Shown piece by piece: positions 27,972 to 35,971 of a DNA stretch of 64,000 nucleotides (position 1 is the first letter of the stretch; every line of letters begins with the position of its first letter). Position numbers and translations under genes: made by a program. The notes below the pieces were generated by a model. That model was not told where the DNA came from, searched no databases, and saw only the letters and a program-made list of their open reading frames with translations. Source of the DNA: Methylococcaceae bacterium. GTDB taxonomy: Bacteria; Pseudomonadota; Gammaproteobacteria; Methylococcales; Methylomonadaceae. The DNA lies in contig JAUYBL010000029.1 in the NCBI GenBank assembly GCA_030693065.1, forward strand, positions 62,001 to 126,000, read 5' to 3'.

Positions 27972-28655
27972 ATGCGCGTTCTGCTTGTAGAAGACGATCA
28001 ACGAATTATTGATTTTGTACAACGAGGGCTGAAAGCCGAAGGTTATATCGTTGAAACCGCCAATAACGGTAAAGATGCTATCGCCTTGGGTACTGAAGGT
28101 AAATTTCAGGTTATCGTCTTGGATATTGGCTTACCCGATCTTAATGGTCGACAAATTTGCGAGCGCTTGCGTAACAACGGCATCGATACACCGATTTTAA
28201 TGTTAACGGCTCGTGATTCGGTACAAGACAAAGTTTCCGGCCTGCGGTCGGGAGCCGATGATTACATGACCAAGCCGTTTGCGTTTGAAGAGCTATTGGC
28301 CAGAATCGAGGCGCTGATGCGGCGTCGTGGCGGTGAAATAAAGCAGCCGGAAGCGAAAGAATTGCACCTAGCTGACTTAGTATTGAACGGCGAAACCCAT
28401 GAAGTTAAGCGCGGCGATACGATAATCGACCTGACACCCAAAGAATTTACCTTACTAGAATGCTTCATGCGCACACCAGGCAAGGTGTTGAGTCGTACCC
28501 GGATTCTGGAACAAGTATGGGGTTATAGTGCCGACCCATTGACCAATGTGGTGGATGTTTATATCCGTCAATTGCGGCGCAAGATCGATGATGATTTTGA
28601 GCTGAAATTGCTCAAAACTGTGAGGGGTTTTGGCTATAAGCTGGATGCTTCCTAA
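27972..28655 (+). CDS. OmpR/PhoB-family response regulator
   Basis: The 227-residue regulator has a receiver domain with the acid pair Asp8/Asp9, phospho-acceptor Asp51 (VLDIGLPD), Thr in MLTARD and Lys in MTKPF. The C-terminal winged helix has LTPKEFTLLECFMR and VDVYIRQLRRKID. It is the last gene of the four-gene signalling operon. Phosphate should come from the intact kinase just upstream, because the first kinase in the operon lacks its His. Targets are unknown; neighbours suggest envelope or exopolysaccharide control. Confidence 0.94.
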   Translation: MRVLLVEDDQRIIDFVQRGLKAEGYIVETANNGKDAIALGTEGKFQVIVLDIGLPDLNGRQICERLRNNGIDTPILMLTARDSVQDKVSGLRSGADDYMTKPFAFEELLARIEALMRRRGGEIKQPEAKELHLADLVLNGETHEVKRGDTIIDLTPKEFTLLECFMRTPGKVLSRTRILEQVWGYSADPLTNVVDVYIRQLRRKIDDDFELKLLKTVRGFGYKLDAS

Positions 28656-28673
28656 GGATCCAGCCATCTCCCG

Positions 28674-29366
28674 TCACCATTTAAAGCTCTCTGGCCATAA
28701 AAAATACGGCCCAAACCTTGGGCTCATACGGAATTCACCACCAACTTCTTTACCCTTTACAGTAAGGTAATTTTTACCTTCTCGCACTTCAAGATAACCA
28801 GAATTAACAAGTTTTTCAGTGAACTCGCTAGTTTTGATTCCTAACTTTTGAGCAAACTTCGAAGTGGTCAATTTATCGTTTGGCTCTTCTGCTTCCGACT
28901 TACTGTCTACATCGGTCGTTATCCGTTCAAGAGAAATGCGTACTTCATCGCTAATACGGATGATACGCTGCGCCTCCTCGTAGGCATCTTTATAAAGCTC
29001 CGCATCATCTGAACGCCGAATGAGAACACCCATTTCGTTGTTATTGATTTGGCTAAACTCATAGAGATTGAGACTGGTAATAATGCACAGCTCTTCATTG
29101 AGATAACACTTAGCGTGTAGGTTTTTGCAAAAACTTGTACGAATGAATGTAAGTTCTTTAAGCCAGTCAATTTCTTCAGGTTGAAGTTCGCTCTTCCCGT
29201 AGACGATCCGAACATCGATTTTAAGTCGATTCTTGTCGGCGAGCAGTTCCTTCATCCTGTCATTAAGCTTCAAAAAAGGGCTAATCAGGATAAGTCTATC
29301 CTTAGCATCTTTGATTAACTCTTCTAAAAAGTAATTTGTTGCGCTGGTGTTCAAGAACTTAGCCAT
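28674..29366 (-). CDS. PLD-superfamily phosphodiesterase-like protein with C-terminal helix-turn-helix
   Basis: A 230-residue protein. Residues 1-150 form one phospholipase-D-like domain with LHAKCY (His84, Lys86) followed by ITSLNLYEFS and NNNEMG, the HxK...N...E arrangement of the superfamily. Residues about 165-215 look like a winged helix (KFAQKLGIKTSEFTEKLVNSGYL). Such single-HKD proteins often dimerise and can act as nucleases in restriction or defence systems. It converges on the response-regulator gene with an 18-bp gap. Substrate unknown. Confidence 0.75.
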   Translation of the reverse strand: MAKFLNTSATNYFLEELIKDAKDRLILISPFLKLNDRMKELLADKNRLKIDVRIVYGKSELQPEEIDWLKELTFIRTSFCKNLHAKCYLNEELCIITSLNLYEFSQINNNEMGVLIRRSDDAELYKDAYEEAQRIIRISDEVRISLERITTDVDSKSEAEEPNDKLTTSKFAQKLGIKTSEFTEKLVNSGYLEVREGKNYLTVKGKEVGGEFRMSPRFGPYFLWPESFKW

Positions 29367-29421
29367 GTAAAACTCTCAGATTGCAAAAATTAATAAAAAG
29401 GCAGTGAGGGTTAACACAAAC

Positions 29422-30150
29422 TTAAACAGCAATACCTACCTGCAACGCATCAAACCAATCCAAGAAGCGTTTCACATCATCACCCTTAAACATTCTGCCA
29501 TGTTGCGGTGCAAGAATTTCAATATCCAACTTCCGCACTCGCTCAATCCAGGCCCTTTTGGCCTGATTTGATGGCATCCAACGTTGATGAAAATAGCGCA
29601 TCTTGTCGATATGAGCATCGAAATTATCAACGAAGACCGGCGCATCAGGGGCTTCCAAAGCCGCCCCAACATCACCAGACATTAGTATTTTTGCCTGCGG
29701 GTCGTAGACATGAAAGTTACCTGACGAGTGCAAATAATGCGCGGGTATCAATTGCAACTCCAGTGAGTCTAACTTGATGCTGCCGCCATGATCTGGAATC
29801 GGCACATATTCGATAGATTCACAGCCAAAATGACGTAAAAAGCCTTCCCAAATAGCTGGCGCATGTAGCTTGGCATTGGTGAGTGCCTGATCCCATAAAC
29901 CCAAGGAAGAAATAACATCCGGGTCCTGATGCGAGGCAAATAAATCAGTGATTTGTTCCACCGGAGCGTGATGTAAAACTGCCGCCATCATCGGCGCAAA
30001 TAATTCTGAACCACCTGGGTCCATCAATAAACAACGATTAGCTGTACGCACTACATATTGATTGCTGTCGATAATGCTCGCGGGCTTATTTGCATCCCTA
30101 CCGAACATAATCCATTGGTGCGATCCTTCATATATTTTGGTCATTTTCAT
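29422..30150 (-). CDS. ODP-type diiron protein of the metallo-beta-lactamase fold (chemotaxis O2/Fe sensor family)
   Basis: The 242-residue protein resembles the flavodiiron metallo-beta-lactamase core without the flavodoxin domain. Metal ligands can be placed at His74, Asp76 and Asp78 (SHQDPD), His141 (YLHSSGNF), Asp160 (MSGD) and His217 (PQHGRMF). The HxDxD variant in place of HxExDH fits the ODP family, in which a member from Treponema denticola is a diiron oxygen/iron sensor encoded with chemotaxis genes. It is the last gene of a chemosensory operon, which supports a sensor role here. Electron-transfer partners are not encoded nearby. Confidence 0.83.
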   Translation of the reverse strand: MKMTKIYEGSHQWIMFGRDANKPASIIDSNQYVVRTANRCLLMDPGGSELFAPMMAAVLHHAPVEQITDLFASHQDPDVISSLGLWDQALTNAKLHAPAIWEGFLRHFGCESIEYVPIPDHGGSIKLDSLELQLIPAHYLHSSGNFHVYDPQAKILMSGDVGAALEAPDAPVFVDNFDAHIDKMRYFHQRWMPSNQAKRAWIERVRKLDIEILAPQHGRMFKGDDVKRFLDWFDALQVGIAV

Positions 30151-30187
30151 GAAAAACAGTGCCTCCTGTGCATGAGTGAATATTTAA

Positions 30188-30796
30188 TTAATTACTACGA
30201 TAGATAGATAATGCAACCCGACAGCGTTGCACGTTATCGTGAATGGTGTGCGCGGCTTTATCCACGCTTTCTGCAACAGCTTGAAGACTTTGCAGATATT
30301 CCCCAGCTTGTGAAGCTTCAATTCTTGAGTTGGCGGCAATAACCCGCGCAGCGCGCGCATGATGCATTACGGCTTCAAGCTGACTTAACAGATGCGTTAC
30401 ATCACGTTTAAATTGGCGTTGACAGTCTTGCATACGGGCTTTGGCGGTATCTACAGGACCTTGCATGGTTGCCCCGTAAGCCGCATTTTCAGCAAGTTTT
30501 GCGGCCTGCTCAAAGCGGTTATAGGCGCTGGTTCGGCGATATTCATTTACCGTTAAGCGGTACAACAACAGCGCATAAACGTTAATATCGGTGACTAATT
30601 CAATGGTTTCTTTAGCTAACTCATTGATGAAATCGGTAATGGGTTGAAAGCCTTTGGCTTTATCGCCCGCTCTAAAAGCAATCGCTTTGGCATTCGCAGC
30701 AGCTAAAGAAATTTCCTTTGCCACCACCATAACCGCACTTAGCTCCGAAGTGATTGAGGCGACAGCTACAAATTGTGATTTAGTCTGATTATTCAT
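30188..30796 (-). CDS. Small soluble protein made of two chemoreceptor-tip-like segments
   Basis: About 202 residues, all helical, without membrane helices or a ligand domain. Residues 27-66 (AAANAKAIAFRAGDKAKGF and LAKET) and 150-185 (RVIAANSRIEASQAGEYLQS) both resemble the receptor hairpin tip (LALNASVEAARAGEQGRGF and LA) that binds CheA and CheW. The link between them is a long predicted helix. The ATG at 30796 is used instead of an upstream TTG. It lies between cheB and the ODP gene, so it may couple ODP to CheA/CheW arrays. I do not recognise a named family. Confidence 0.72.
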   Translation of the reverse strand: MNNQTKSQFVAVASITSELSAVMVVAKEISLAAANAKAIAFRAGDKAKGFQPITDFINELAKETIELVTDINVYALLLYRLTVNEYRRTSAYNRFEQAAKLAENAAYGATMQGPVDTAKARMQDCQRQFKRDVTHLLSQLEAVMHHARAARVIAANSRIEASQAGEYLQSLQAVAESVDKAAHTIHDNVQRCRVALSIYRSN

Positions 30797-30847
30797 GATT
30801 ACACACAAGCGATTAAGTGGTGATTGAGTTGGACAAACATGCCTTAT

Positions 30848-31918
30848 TTATCGGCCGGTAATGGATTTTGCCAACGTTGAAATTCTGTGAGCCACCTCAT
30901 GCAACGGTTCAACATAATCAGCGCATCCCAGTTTGAAAGCTGCGCCCGGCATCCCCCAAACCACACTAGATGCTTCGTCTTGGATCACCGTTTTAGCGCC
31001 AGCCTCGTGCATCGTCTGCATACCTAGCGCACCATCTGCACCCATCCCCGTCAACAATACACAAACTGCATTGCTACCGGTGCAGAGTGCCGCTGAATTA
31101 AACAACACATCGACTGCGGGCCTATGCCGATTAACCGGCGCAGCATCATTCAAATGAATGACATATCGACCATTTTCTTTAGCCAGTTCCATATGACGAT
31201 CGCCGGGAGCAAGGTAAATGTGGCCGTTTTCCAATACTTGACCATGCGTCGGTATGCTTGCCGACATTGCTGTCACTAGATCAATATGTTTTACAAAGGA
31301 CTCACTAAATGCCGCTGGTAAGTGCTGGGTAATAAGTACCGGCGGTGAATCTGCAAGCAAATTTTTAGCGACAATTTTGATGGCTTCTGTACCACCGGTC
31401 GATGCACCCAAGACAATCACTTTATTGACGGCCCCTAACTTAACTGATGGTCGTACTGCCGCAACAGGTGCAGCGGGAATTGCTGTGCGTAATTCGCGTT
31501 GATTGATAGAACCTACCCTGGCACGAGCAGCCATTTTTACTTTGGCGATAATCTCATCAGCATATTCATTTAAGGTATTGACGACGTCGACTTTAGGCTT
31601 AGCGATAAAATCTACCGCTCCTAACGACAACGCTTCCAAGGTGGCTTCCGCACCATGCTCGGTAAGCGTAGAAATCATCACCACCGGCGTTGGTCTTAAG
31701 CGCATTAGATTACGTAAAAAGGTAATCCCATCCATGTGGGGCATTTCAATATCCAGCGTCAACACATCCGGATTTAACTGCTTGATCATATCTCTGGCTA
31801 TCAACGGATCTTCAGCGGCACCCACTACTTCTATATCGGGTGATGAGCTAAGCAATTCAGTCAGAATTTTTCTAATCAGTGCCGAATCATCAATTACTAA
31901 TACGCGTATTTTGCCCAT
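30848..31918 (-). CDS. cheB: Chemotaxis protein-glutamate methylesterase
   Basis: A 356-residue CheB. The receiver domain has the acid pair Asp10/Asp11 and phospho-acceptor Asp56 (LTLDIEMP). The C-terminal methylesterase has the catalytic Ser in GASTGG, His in ITQHLPAAF and Asp in GMGADGA. It removes methyl groups from, or deamidates, chemoreceptor glutamates; here the receptor in the same operon carries a docking pentapeptide. It follows a receiver-only paralogue in tandem. Confidence 0.96.
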   Translation of the reverse strand: MGKIRVLVIDDSALIRKILTELLSSSPDIEVVGAAEDPLIARDMIKQLNPDVLTLDIEMPHMDGITFLRNLMRLRPTPVVMISTLTEHGAEATLEALSLGAVDFIAKPKVDVVNTLNEYADEIIAKVKMAARARVGSINQRELRTAIPAAPVAAVRPSVKLGAVNKVIVLGASTGGTEAIKIVAKNLLADSPPVLITQHLPAAFSESFVKHIDLVTAMSASIPTHGQVLENGHIYLAPGDRHMELAKENGRYVIHLNDAAPVNRHRPAVDVLFNSAALCTGSNAVCVLLTGMGADGALGMQTMHEAGAKTVIQDEASSVVWGMPGAAFKLGCADYVEPLHEVAHRISTLAKSITGR

Positions 31919-32005
31919 TTTTAAACCTTAAAAATTTCAACTCGGATGTGCGCGTCAGGCTTTTATCGTATTTGATGCGCAATAAGTACGCTAAATCCTA
32001 GCGCT

Positions 32006-32425
32006 TTAATCAACACCTTGGATCTTGGCTGCGGCGGCCATTCTGACTTTACCTATAATCTCCTCAGTATAGTCAGTTAAAGTATGTTCAACATCGATGG
32101 TGGGCTTAGCAACAAAATCTACCGCTCCCAACGCCAGCGCTTCTAATGTTGCTTCAGCATTACTTTCAGTTAATGCTGAAATCATTACCACCGGCATGGG
32201 CCTTAAGCGCATTAGATTACGTAAAAAAGTGATGCCGTCCATGCGCGGCATTTCAATATCCAAAGTTATAACGTCAGGATTCAATTGCTTAATCATTTCC
32301 CTGGCAAAGATTGGATCCTCAGCCGCTCCAACCACTTCAATATCGGGTGCCGAATTAAGAATTTCGGTTAACAACGTTCTGATTAATTCTGAATCATCAA
32401 CAATCAGCACACGTATTTTGTCCAT
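32006..32425 (-). CDS. Receiver-only CheB paralogue
   Basis: A 139-residue protein that aligns without gaps to the first 139 residues of the neighbouring CheB (for example EVVGAAEDP and NPDVxTLDIEMP) and keeps phospho-acceptor Asp56 and Asp10/Asp11. It stops in the linker, so the methylesterase domain is missing, and the 87 bp before cheB hold no remnant of it. It looks like a tandem duplication followed by loss of the C-terminal domain. It may be a phosphate sink or a competitor of CheB for CheA. Confidence 0.85.
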   Translation of the reverse strand: MDKIRVLIVDDSELIRTLLTEILNSAPDIEVVGAAEDPIFAREMIKQLNPDVITLDIEMPRMDGITFLRNLMRLRPMPVVMISALTESNAEATLEALALGAVDFVAKPTIDVEHTLTDYTEEIIGKVRMAAAAKIQGVD

Positions 32426-32434
32426 TTCGCCCTC

Positions 32435-33073
32435 TTAAAACAGCTCAACATCGCCTTCAACCGGCGCATTTTTAATGGTATTGAAGTATTGACGCTCTCT
32501 TTGTGCAATGTTGTCGGTGTGTAAATCCTGAACCTTTTTCATACCAACCTTGCCTGTTTTGGGAAAATAAACGACTTTTCGAGGATAAATATCACCTAAA
32601 TCCTGGGCCAATAAAGTCAAACCTTCCGCGTCGATATACTCCAAAACAAACTCAATATTTCTGGTACCGACATCAGTTAATGTTGGAATAATTTTGCCGC
32701 CGCCAAACACTTTGACTTCCAAATTCTTGCGCTTGCCACCATTGCTCAAAATGGTGTTGATTAAATGCTCCATGGCATAGTTTCCATAACGGGTAGCATT
32801 ACCAACAACAGCCGCGCTGCCTCTGCTCAATTTGTCAGCATTGGTTTCCGGGAGCATAAAATGATTCATGCCGCCAATACCGGATTCCCGATCACGAATA
32901 CACGCAGACACACAGGAGCCTAAGACCGTAGTGATCAATTCATTTTCCCGCGTAACGTAATATTCACCGGGTAGTATTTTTGCCGCAACGATGCCGTGAT
33001 CTTTATCCAAATACCTGTGGATATGTTCAAAGCCCGAAACGGAAGGCCGACCGATAGCGTTTTCTGTAGTCAT
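32435..33073 (-). CDS. cheD: Chemoreceptor glutamine deamidase
   Basis: About 212 residues. CheD hallmarks are the catalytic Cys in TVLGSCVSACIRD, His in GGMNHFMLP and Thr in VGTRNIEF, plus FGGGKI. CheD deamidates receptor glutamines and, with CheC where present, feeds back on signalling; no cheC is in this window. The ATG at 33073 is preferred because an ATG further upstream would overlap cheR by 47 bp and add non-conserved residues. It lies between cheR and the CheB-receiver gene. Confidence 0.93.
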   Translation of the reverse strand: MTTENAIGRPSVSGFEHIHRYLDKDHGIVAAKILPGEYYVTRENELITTVLGSCVSACIRDRESGIGGMNHFMLPETNADKLSRGSAAVVGNATRYGNYAMEHLINTILSNGGKRKNLEVKVFGGGKIIPTLTDVGTRNIEFVLEYIDAEGLTLLAQDLGDIYPRKVVYFPKTGKVGMKKVQDLHTDNIAQRERQYFNTIKNAPVEGDVELF

Positions 33074-33077
33074 TTGC

Positions 33078-33917
33078 TTAGATATTTTTTTTGTATGTAG
33101 TAGTGGCAACCAGGTCGAACTCATTGGAAAGCTGATTCAATGATTCAGAATGCCCAATAAATAACCATGACCGGCTGGCCAGCATTTTTGCGTATTTACT
33201 CGCTAATAATGCTTTTGTATCCCGATCAAAATAAATTAGTACATTGCGGCAAAAAATAAAGTCGAACTGACATTTCATTGGCCAATCCTGCATCAAATTC
33301 AACTTTTTGAATTGGATGATTTTTTGCAATTGCGGCCTGACTCTAACCAGTCCACCTTGCGCTCCTGTACCGCGCATAAACCAGCGTTTTAAAACTTGCT
33401 CAGATAAATCCGTCACCCGTTCTTCCGAATACACGCCATCCATTGCCGTTTGCAGTACATTGGTATCCAAATCGGTTGCCAAAATTTTAATGTCCCAATC
33501 CGGGGGTACATTGTCAAGTAAGGTCATCGCTAAGGTATAAGGCTCTTCACCGGTAGAGCAACCGGCGGACCATACCCGTATTTGCTTGGTGTTTTTGTTT
33601 CTTTTCAAGACCTCGGGAATGACCACATCACGCAAATAATCAAAATGATGTATCTCCCGAAAAAAAGCCGTTAAGTTGGTCGTTATTGAGTTAATAAACT
33701 CGGTAAATTCATGTTCAGGATAATCTTTAAGATATTGACAATATTCTTTGAAATCATTGAGACCGAGCTTTCTTACTCGTTTTGACAGCCTGGAATAAAA
33801 CATGTCGAAGCGTTCATCCGGCACTTGAATACCTGAATGTTGATTTGACAATTTCCTTAAAAAGTTAAAATCATCGACCGTAAATCTGAATTCCCGAGGT
33901 TTTTCTACAATAGCCAT
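33078..33917 (-). CDS. cheR: Chemotaxis protein methyltransferase
   Basis: The 279-residue CheR has an all-helical N-terminal domain and a class I SAM-binding domain with VWSAGCSTGEEPYTLAM, ILATDLD and FDFIFCRNVLIYFD. FFRE at about residue 94 belongs to the linker region. It methylates receptor glutamates using SAM. The receptor encoded in the operon ends in a docking pentapeptide that this type of enzyme binds. Confidence 0.96.
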   Translation of the reverse strand: MAIVEKPREFRFTVDDFNFLRKLSNQHSGIQVPDERFDMFYSRLSKRVRKLGLNDFKEYCQYLKDYPEHEFTEFINSITTNLTAFFREIHHFDYLRDVVIPEVLKRNKNTKQIRVWSAGCSTGEEPYTLAMTLLDNVPPDWDIKILATDLDTNVLQTAMDGVYSEERVTDLSEQVLKRWFMRGTGAQGGLVRVRPQLQKIIQFKKLNLMQDWPMKCQFDFIFCRNVLIYFDRDTKALLASKYAKMLASRSWLFIGHSESLNQLSNEFDLVATTTYKKNI

Positions 33918-33967
33918 TTTCTAAACCATTCCCTTCAGTCACTCTTTGTTTATCGAAATACGCTGCA

Positions 33968-34654
33968 TTACGCCGTCACTTCAAGTATTTCTAATAGACC
34001 TAATAACTGGGCCGACTCCACAAAACGTGGAGATGGATAAATAATACTCACCTGTTTTTGCAAATTGGCGGCATCTTTTTTTAGTGCCACTAATAACTGT
34101 AAACTTGCGGTATCAATGGCTGACACATCGGAGGCGTTGATTTCAATCTCATCAAACATTGCTAAGCTAAGCTTGAGTTTTTCATGCAATTCCCCAGCAT
34201 GTTGAATAGTTAATGTGCTGCCTAAATCAACTATTGGCGATAGTTCTTCCTGTTCTGTCATTGCATCCACCTGTTCATTATTTACTTCGCCTAAATCAAC
34301 ACTCGCTTCGTCACTGTTCAGACTGATAGCCTCCTGCCCATGCTCTTCGACCTCAACGTCTTGATCAATCTGAAGACCAAGATCATCACCATCGTCTGCA
34401 TCTATTGATGAGATAGCGTCAATATTTTCATCAACAGTTTCGTCATCTAAAGCAAGTGGCTTATCAACGTCTGTAGAATCGCTTAACAGTTCAACATCAT
34501 CCTGATCCGTTACAAATTCATCCGGTTGAGAACTATCATCGTCAGATATTTCGTCAGCCTGTGCCTGTTGTTCATTGTCGACAGCATCAGTCTCCAACCC
34601 TAGCCAAGCCAATGGATCAAAGCCAATTACGTCTTTATTTTTATTTGTTGTCAT
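33968..34654 (-). CDS. Acidic linker plus STAS-domain protein
   Basis: A 228-residue protein. Residues 1-130 are strongly acidic and low in complexity (Asp, Glu and Gln rich), probably disordered. Residues 135-228 form a STAS domain (VSAIDTASLQLLVALKKDA) with the Asp-x-Ala/Ser region where anti-sigma-factor antagonists carry the phosphorylated Ser or Thr; here Thr follows Asp-Ala in AIDTAS. Its ATG overlaps the end of the ParA-like gene by 14 bp. STAS proteins near che genes can link ParA-like positioning or phosphatase activity to arrays. The exact function is unknown. Confidence 0.8.
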   Translation of the reverse strand: MTTNKNKDVIGFDPLAWLGLETDAVDNEQQAQADEISDDDSSQPDEFVTDQDDVELLSDSTDVDKPLALDDETVDENIDAISSIDADDGDDLGLQIDQDVEVEEHGQEAISLNSDEASVDLGEVNNEQVDAMTEQEELSPIVDLGSTLTIQHAGELHEKLKLSLAMFDEIEINASDVSAIDTASLQLLVALKKDAANLQKQVSIIYPSPRFVESAQLLGLLEILEVTA

Positions 34655-35411
34655 AACTCATCACTCTGTCATTAAGAAAGTCTTGAGCAAGATCGCGAAA
34701 ATCGTTTGCCGGTCGACTATTCGGACTGTATTCCAATATGGTTTTACCAAAACTGGGGCATTCAGCTAGTGCCGAAGCTTCTCGAATGATCGTTGCCAGC
34801 ACCTGCTTAGGAAAATGCGTTAGTACTATATTCAGCACTTGTCTTGCCATACGTCGGGTGCTCGCAAATCTGGATATGACAATCGCCAGTTTGTAGCGCC
34901 GCTTTAAGGCTTTTTCAAAACGCCTGATAGTTGCCATTAAATGCGACAAACCTTGTAGCGACAGAAAATCCCCGGTCATTGGCACTAGCACTTGATCAGC
35001 CACTACCAACGCATTGGCAATTAAAAATCCTGATGATGGCGGGCAATCGATAAAGACAAAATCCTGATCGGCAAAATAGCTACCTAAGGCGGTTTTTAAC
35101 ACCATGCCTTTGGGCTGTCCCGCCGCTAACAACTGCTCAATATCCTTAAGACGAGGACCTGCCGGCACCAATGCCAAATTATGTCTGACCCGAATTACCT
35201 GCTGCAGAGCAGTCTTTTTGGCCAGCATGGCTTCGTCTATACCACCAATATCTTGGGTAATAATGCCCAACGAAATAGCAAGTTGTCCTTGTGGATCAAA
35301 ATCAATAGCCGTCACCTTATAACCCACTTCAGCCAAGGCATGGCACAGGTTAGTCGTTGTGGTGGTTTTACCTACTCCACCTTTTTGATTAATGACGGCG
35401 ACTACTTTCAC
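34641..35411 (-). CDS. ParA-family ATPase of a chemosensory operon
   Basis: The 256-residue ATPase has a deviant Walker A KGGVGKTTTTTNL at residues 10-22, Walker A' IDFDPQG and Walker B FIDCPPSSGF. Members of this family encoded within che operons (ParC-type) position chemoreceptor arrays and segregate them at division. No parB is adjacent, and a cytoplasmic cheW-bearing adapter (ParP) is not recognisable, which leaves the partner open. It sits between a CheW gene and the STAS gene. Confidence 0.88.
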   Translation of the reverse strand: MKVVAVINQKGGVGKTTTTTNLCHALAEVGYKVTAIDFDPQGQLAISLGIITQDIGGIDEAMLAKKTALQQVIRVRHNLALVPAGPRLKDIEQLLAAGQPKGMVLKTALGSYFADQDFVFIDCPPSSGFLIANALVVADQVLVPMTGDFLSLQGLSHLMATIRRFEKALKRRYKLAIVISRFASTRRMARQVLNIVLTHFPKQVLATIIREASALAECPSFGKTILEYSPNSRPANDFRDLAQDFLNDRVMSYDNK

Positions 35412-35420
35412 TTTTGGCTC

Positions 35421-35900
35421 TTAAAACAAACCATCAATACTCTCAACCTCGTCAGAGTTGAGTAATTTGTCGACATCTAACAACATAATCATGCTTTGTT
35501 TATAAACATGCATACCTTGCATGTAGCGGGTGTCGATTTGGGTACCAAAATTGGGGGTTTTTTTAATGTCATCAAGATCAATGTCCAATACATCTGACAC
35601 CGCATCCGCGACGACACCAATTACAAAATGTCCGGCGCTGTGTTTGACACTTAGGACTATAACCACCGTTTTTTGGCTGTATTCCGCACTTTCCAAACCA
35701 AAACGTTCACGTAAATCAACAATCGGAACCACCGCACCCCGCAGATTCAAAACGCCTTTAACAAAATATGGCGTGTTTGGAATCACTCGTACCGGCTCCC
35801 AGCCTCTTATTTCCTGCACTTTCAATATGTCTACGCCGTAGGCTTCCCCTGCAAGCTGAAAAGTCAGAAATTGTTTTTGTTGTCTTGTATCAGTTGTCAT
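35421..35900 (-). CDS. cheW: CheW-type coupling protein (copy 1)
   Basis: A 159-residue single-domain CheW with FQLAGEAYGVDILKVQEI, VLNLRGAVVPIVDLRERFG and VIGVVADAVSDVL. CheW links chemoreceptors to CheA. It lies 10 bp before the ParA-like gene. A second copy lies at 38322-38837, flanking the receptor gene on the other side; they differ by about 12 residues at the N-terminus and moderately in sequence, so they may bind different receptors. Confidence 0.95.
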   Translation of the reverse strand: MTTDTRQQKQFLTFQLAGEAYGVDILKVQEIRGWEPVRVIPNTPYFVKGVLNLRGAVVPIVDLRERFGLESAEYSQKTVVIVLSVKHSAGHFVIGVVADAVSDVLDIDLDDIKKTPNFGTQIDTRYMQGMHVYKQSMIMLLDVDKLLNSDEVESIDGLF

Positions 35901-35920
35901 TGTTTAGCGTCCTGTCAGTA

Positions 35921-35958
35921 TCGTAGGGCTTATATTTGGGTAGTTTTACCCACCCTAC
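35921..35958. repeat. GTAGGGTGGG-type hairpin repeat
   Basis: TCGTAGGGCTTATATTTGGG and GTTTTACCCACCCTAC form an imperfect hairpin in the cheW-receptor gap. The CCCACCCTAC end also occurs at 38957-38966, suggesting one dispersed repeat family. Confidence 0.5.
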
Positions 35959-35971
35959 TTTCGATTCAATA

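Noticed and set aside
31503-31931. 142-codon open frame opposite cheB
   Set aside because: It mirrors the CheB receiver coding region; a similar antisense frame occurs opposite the duplicated receiver, as expected of a shadow.
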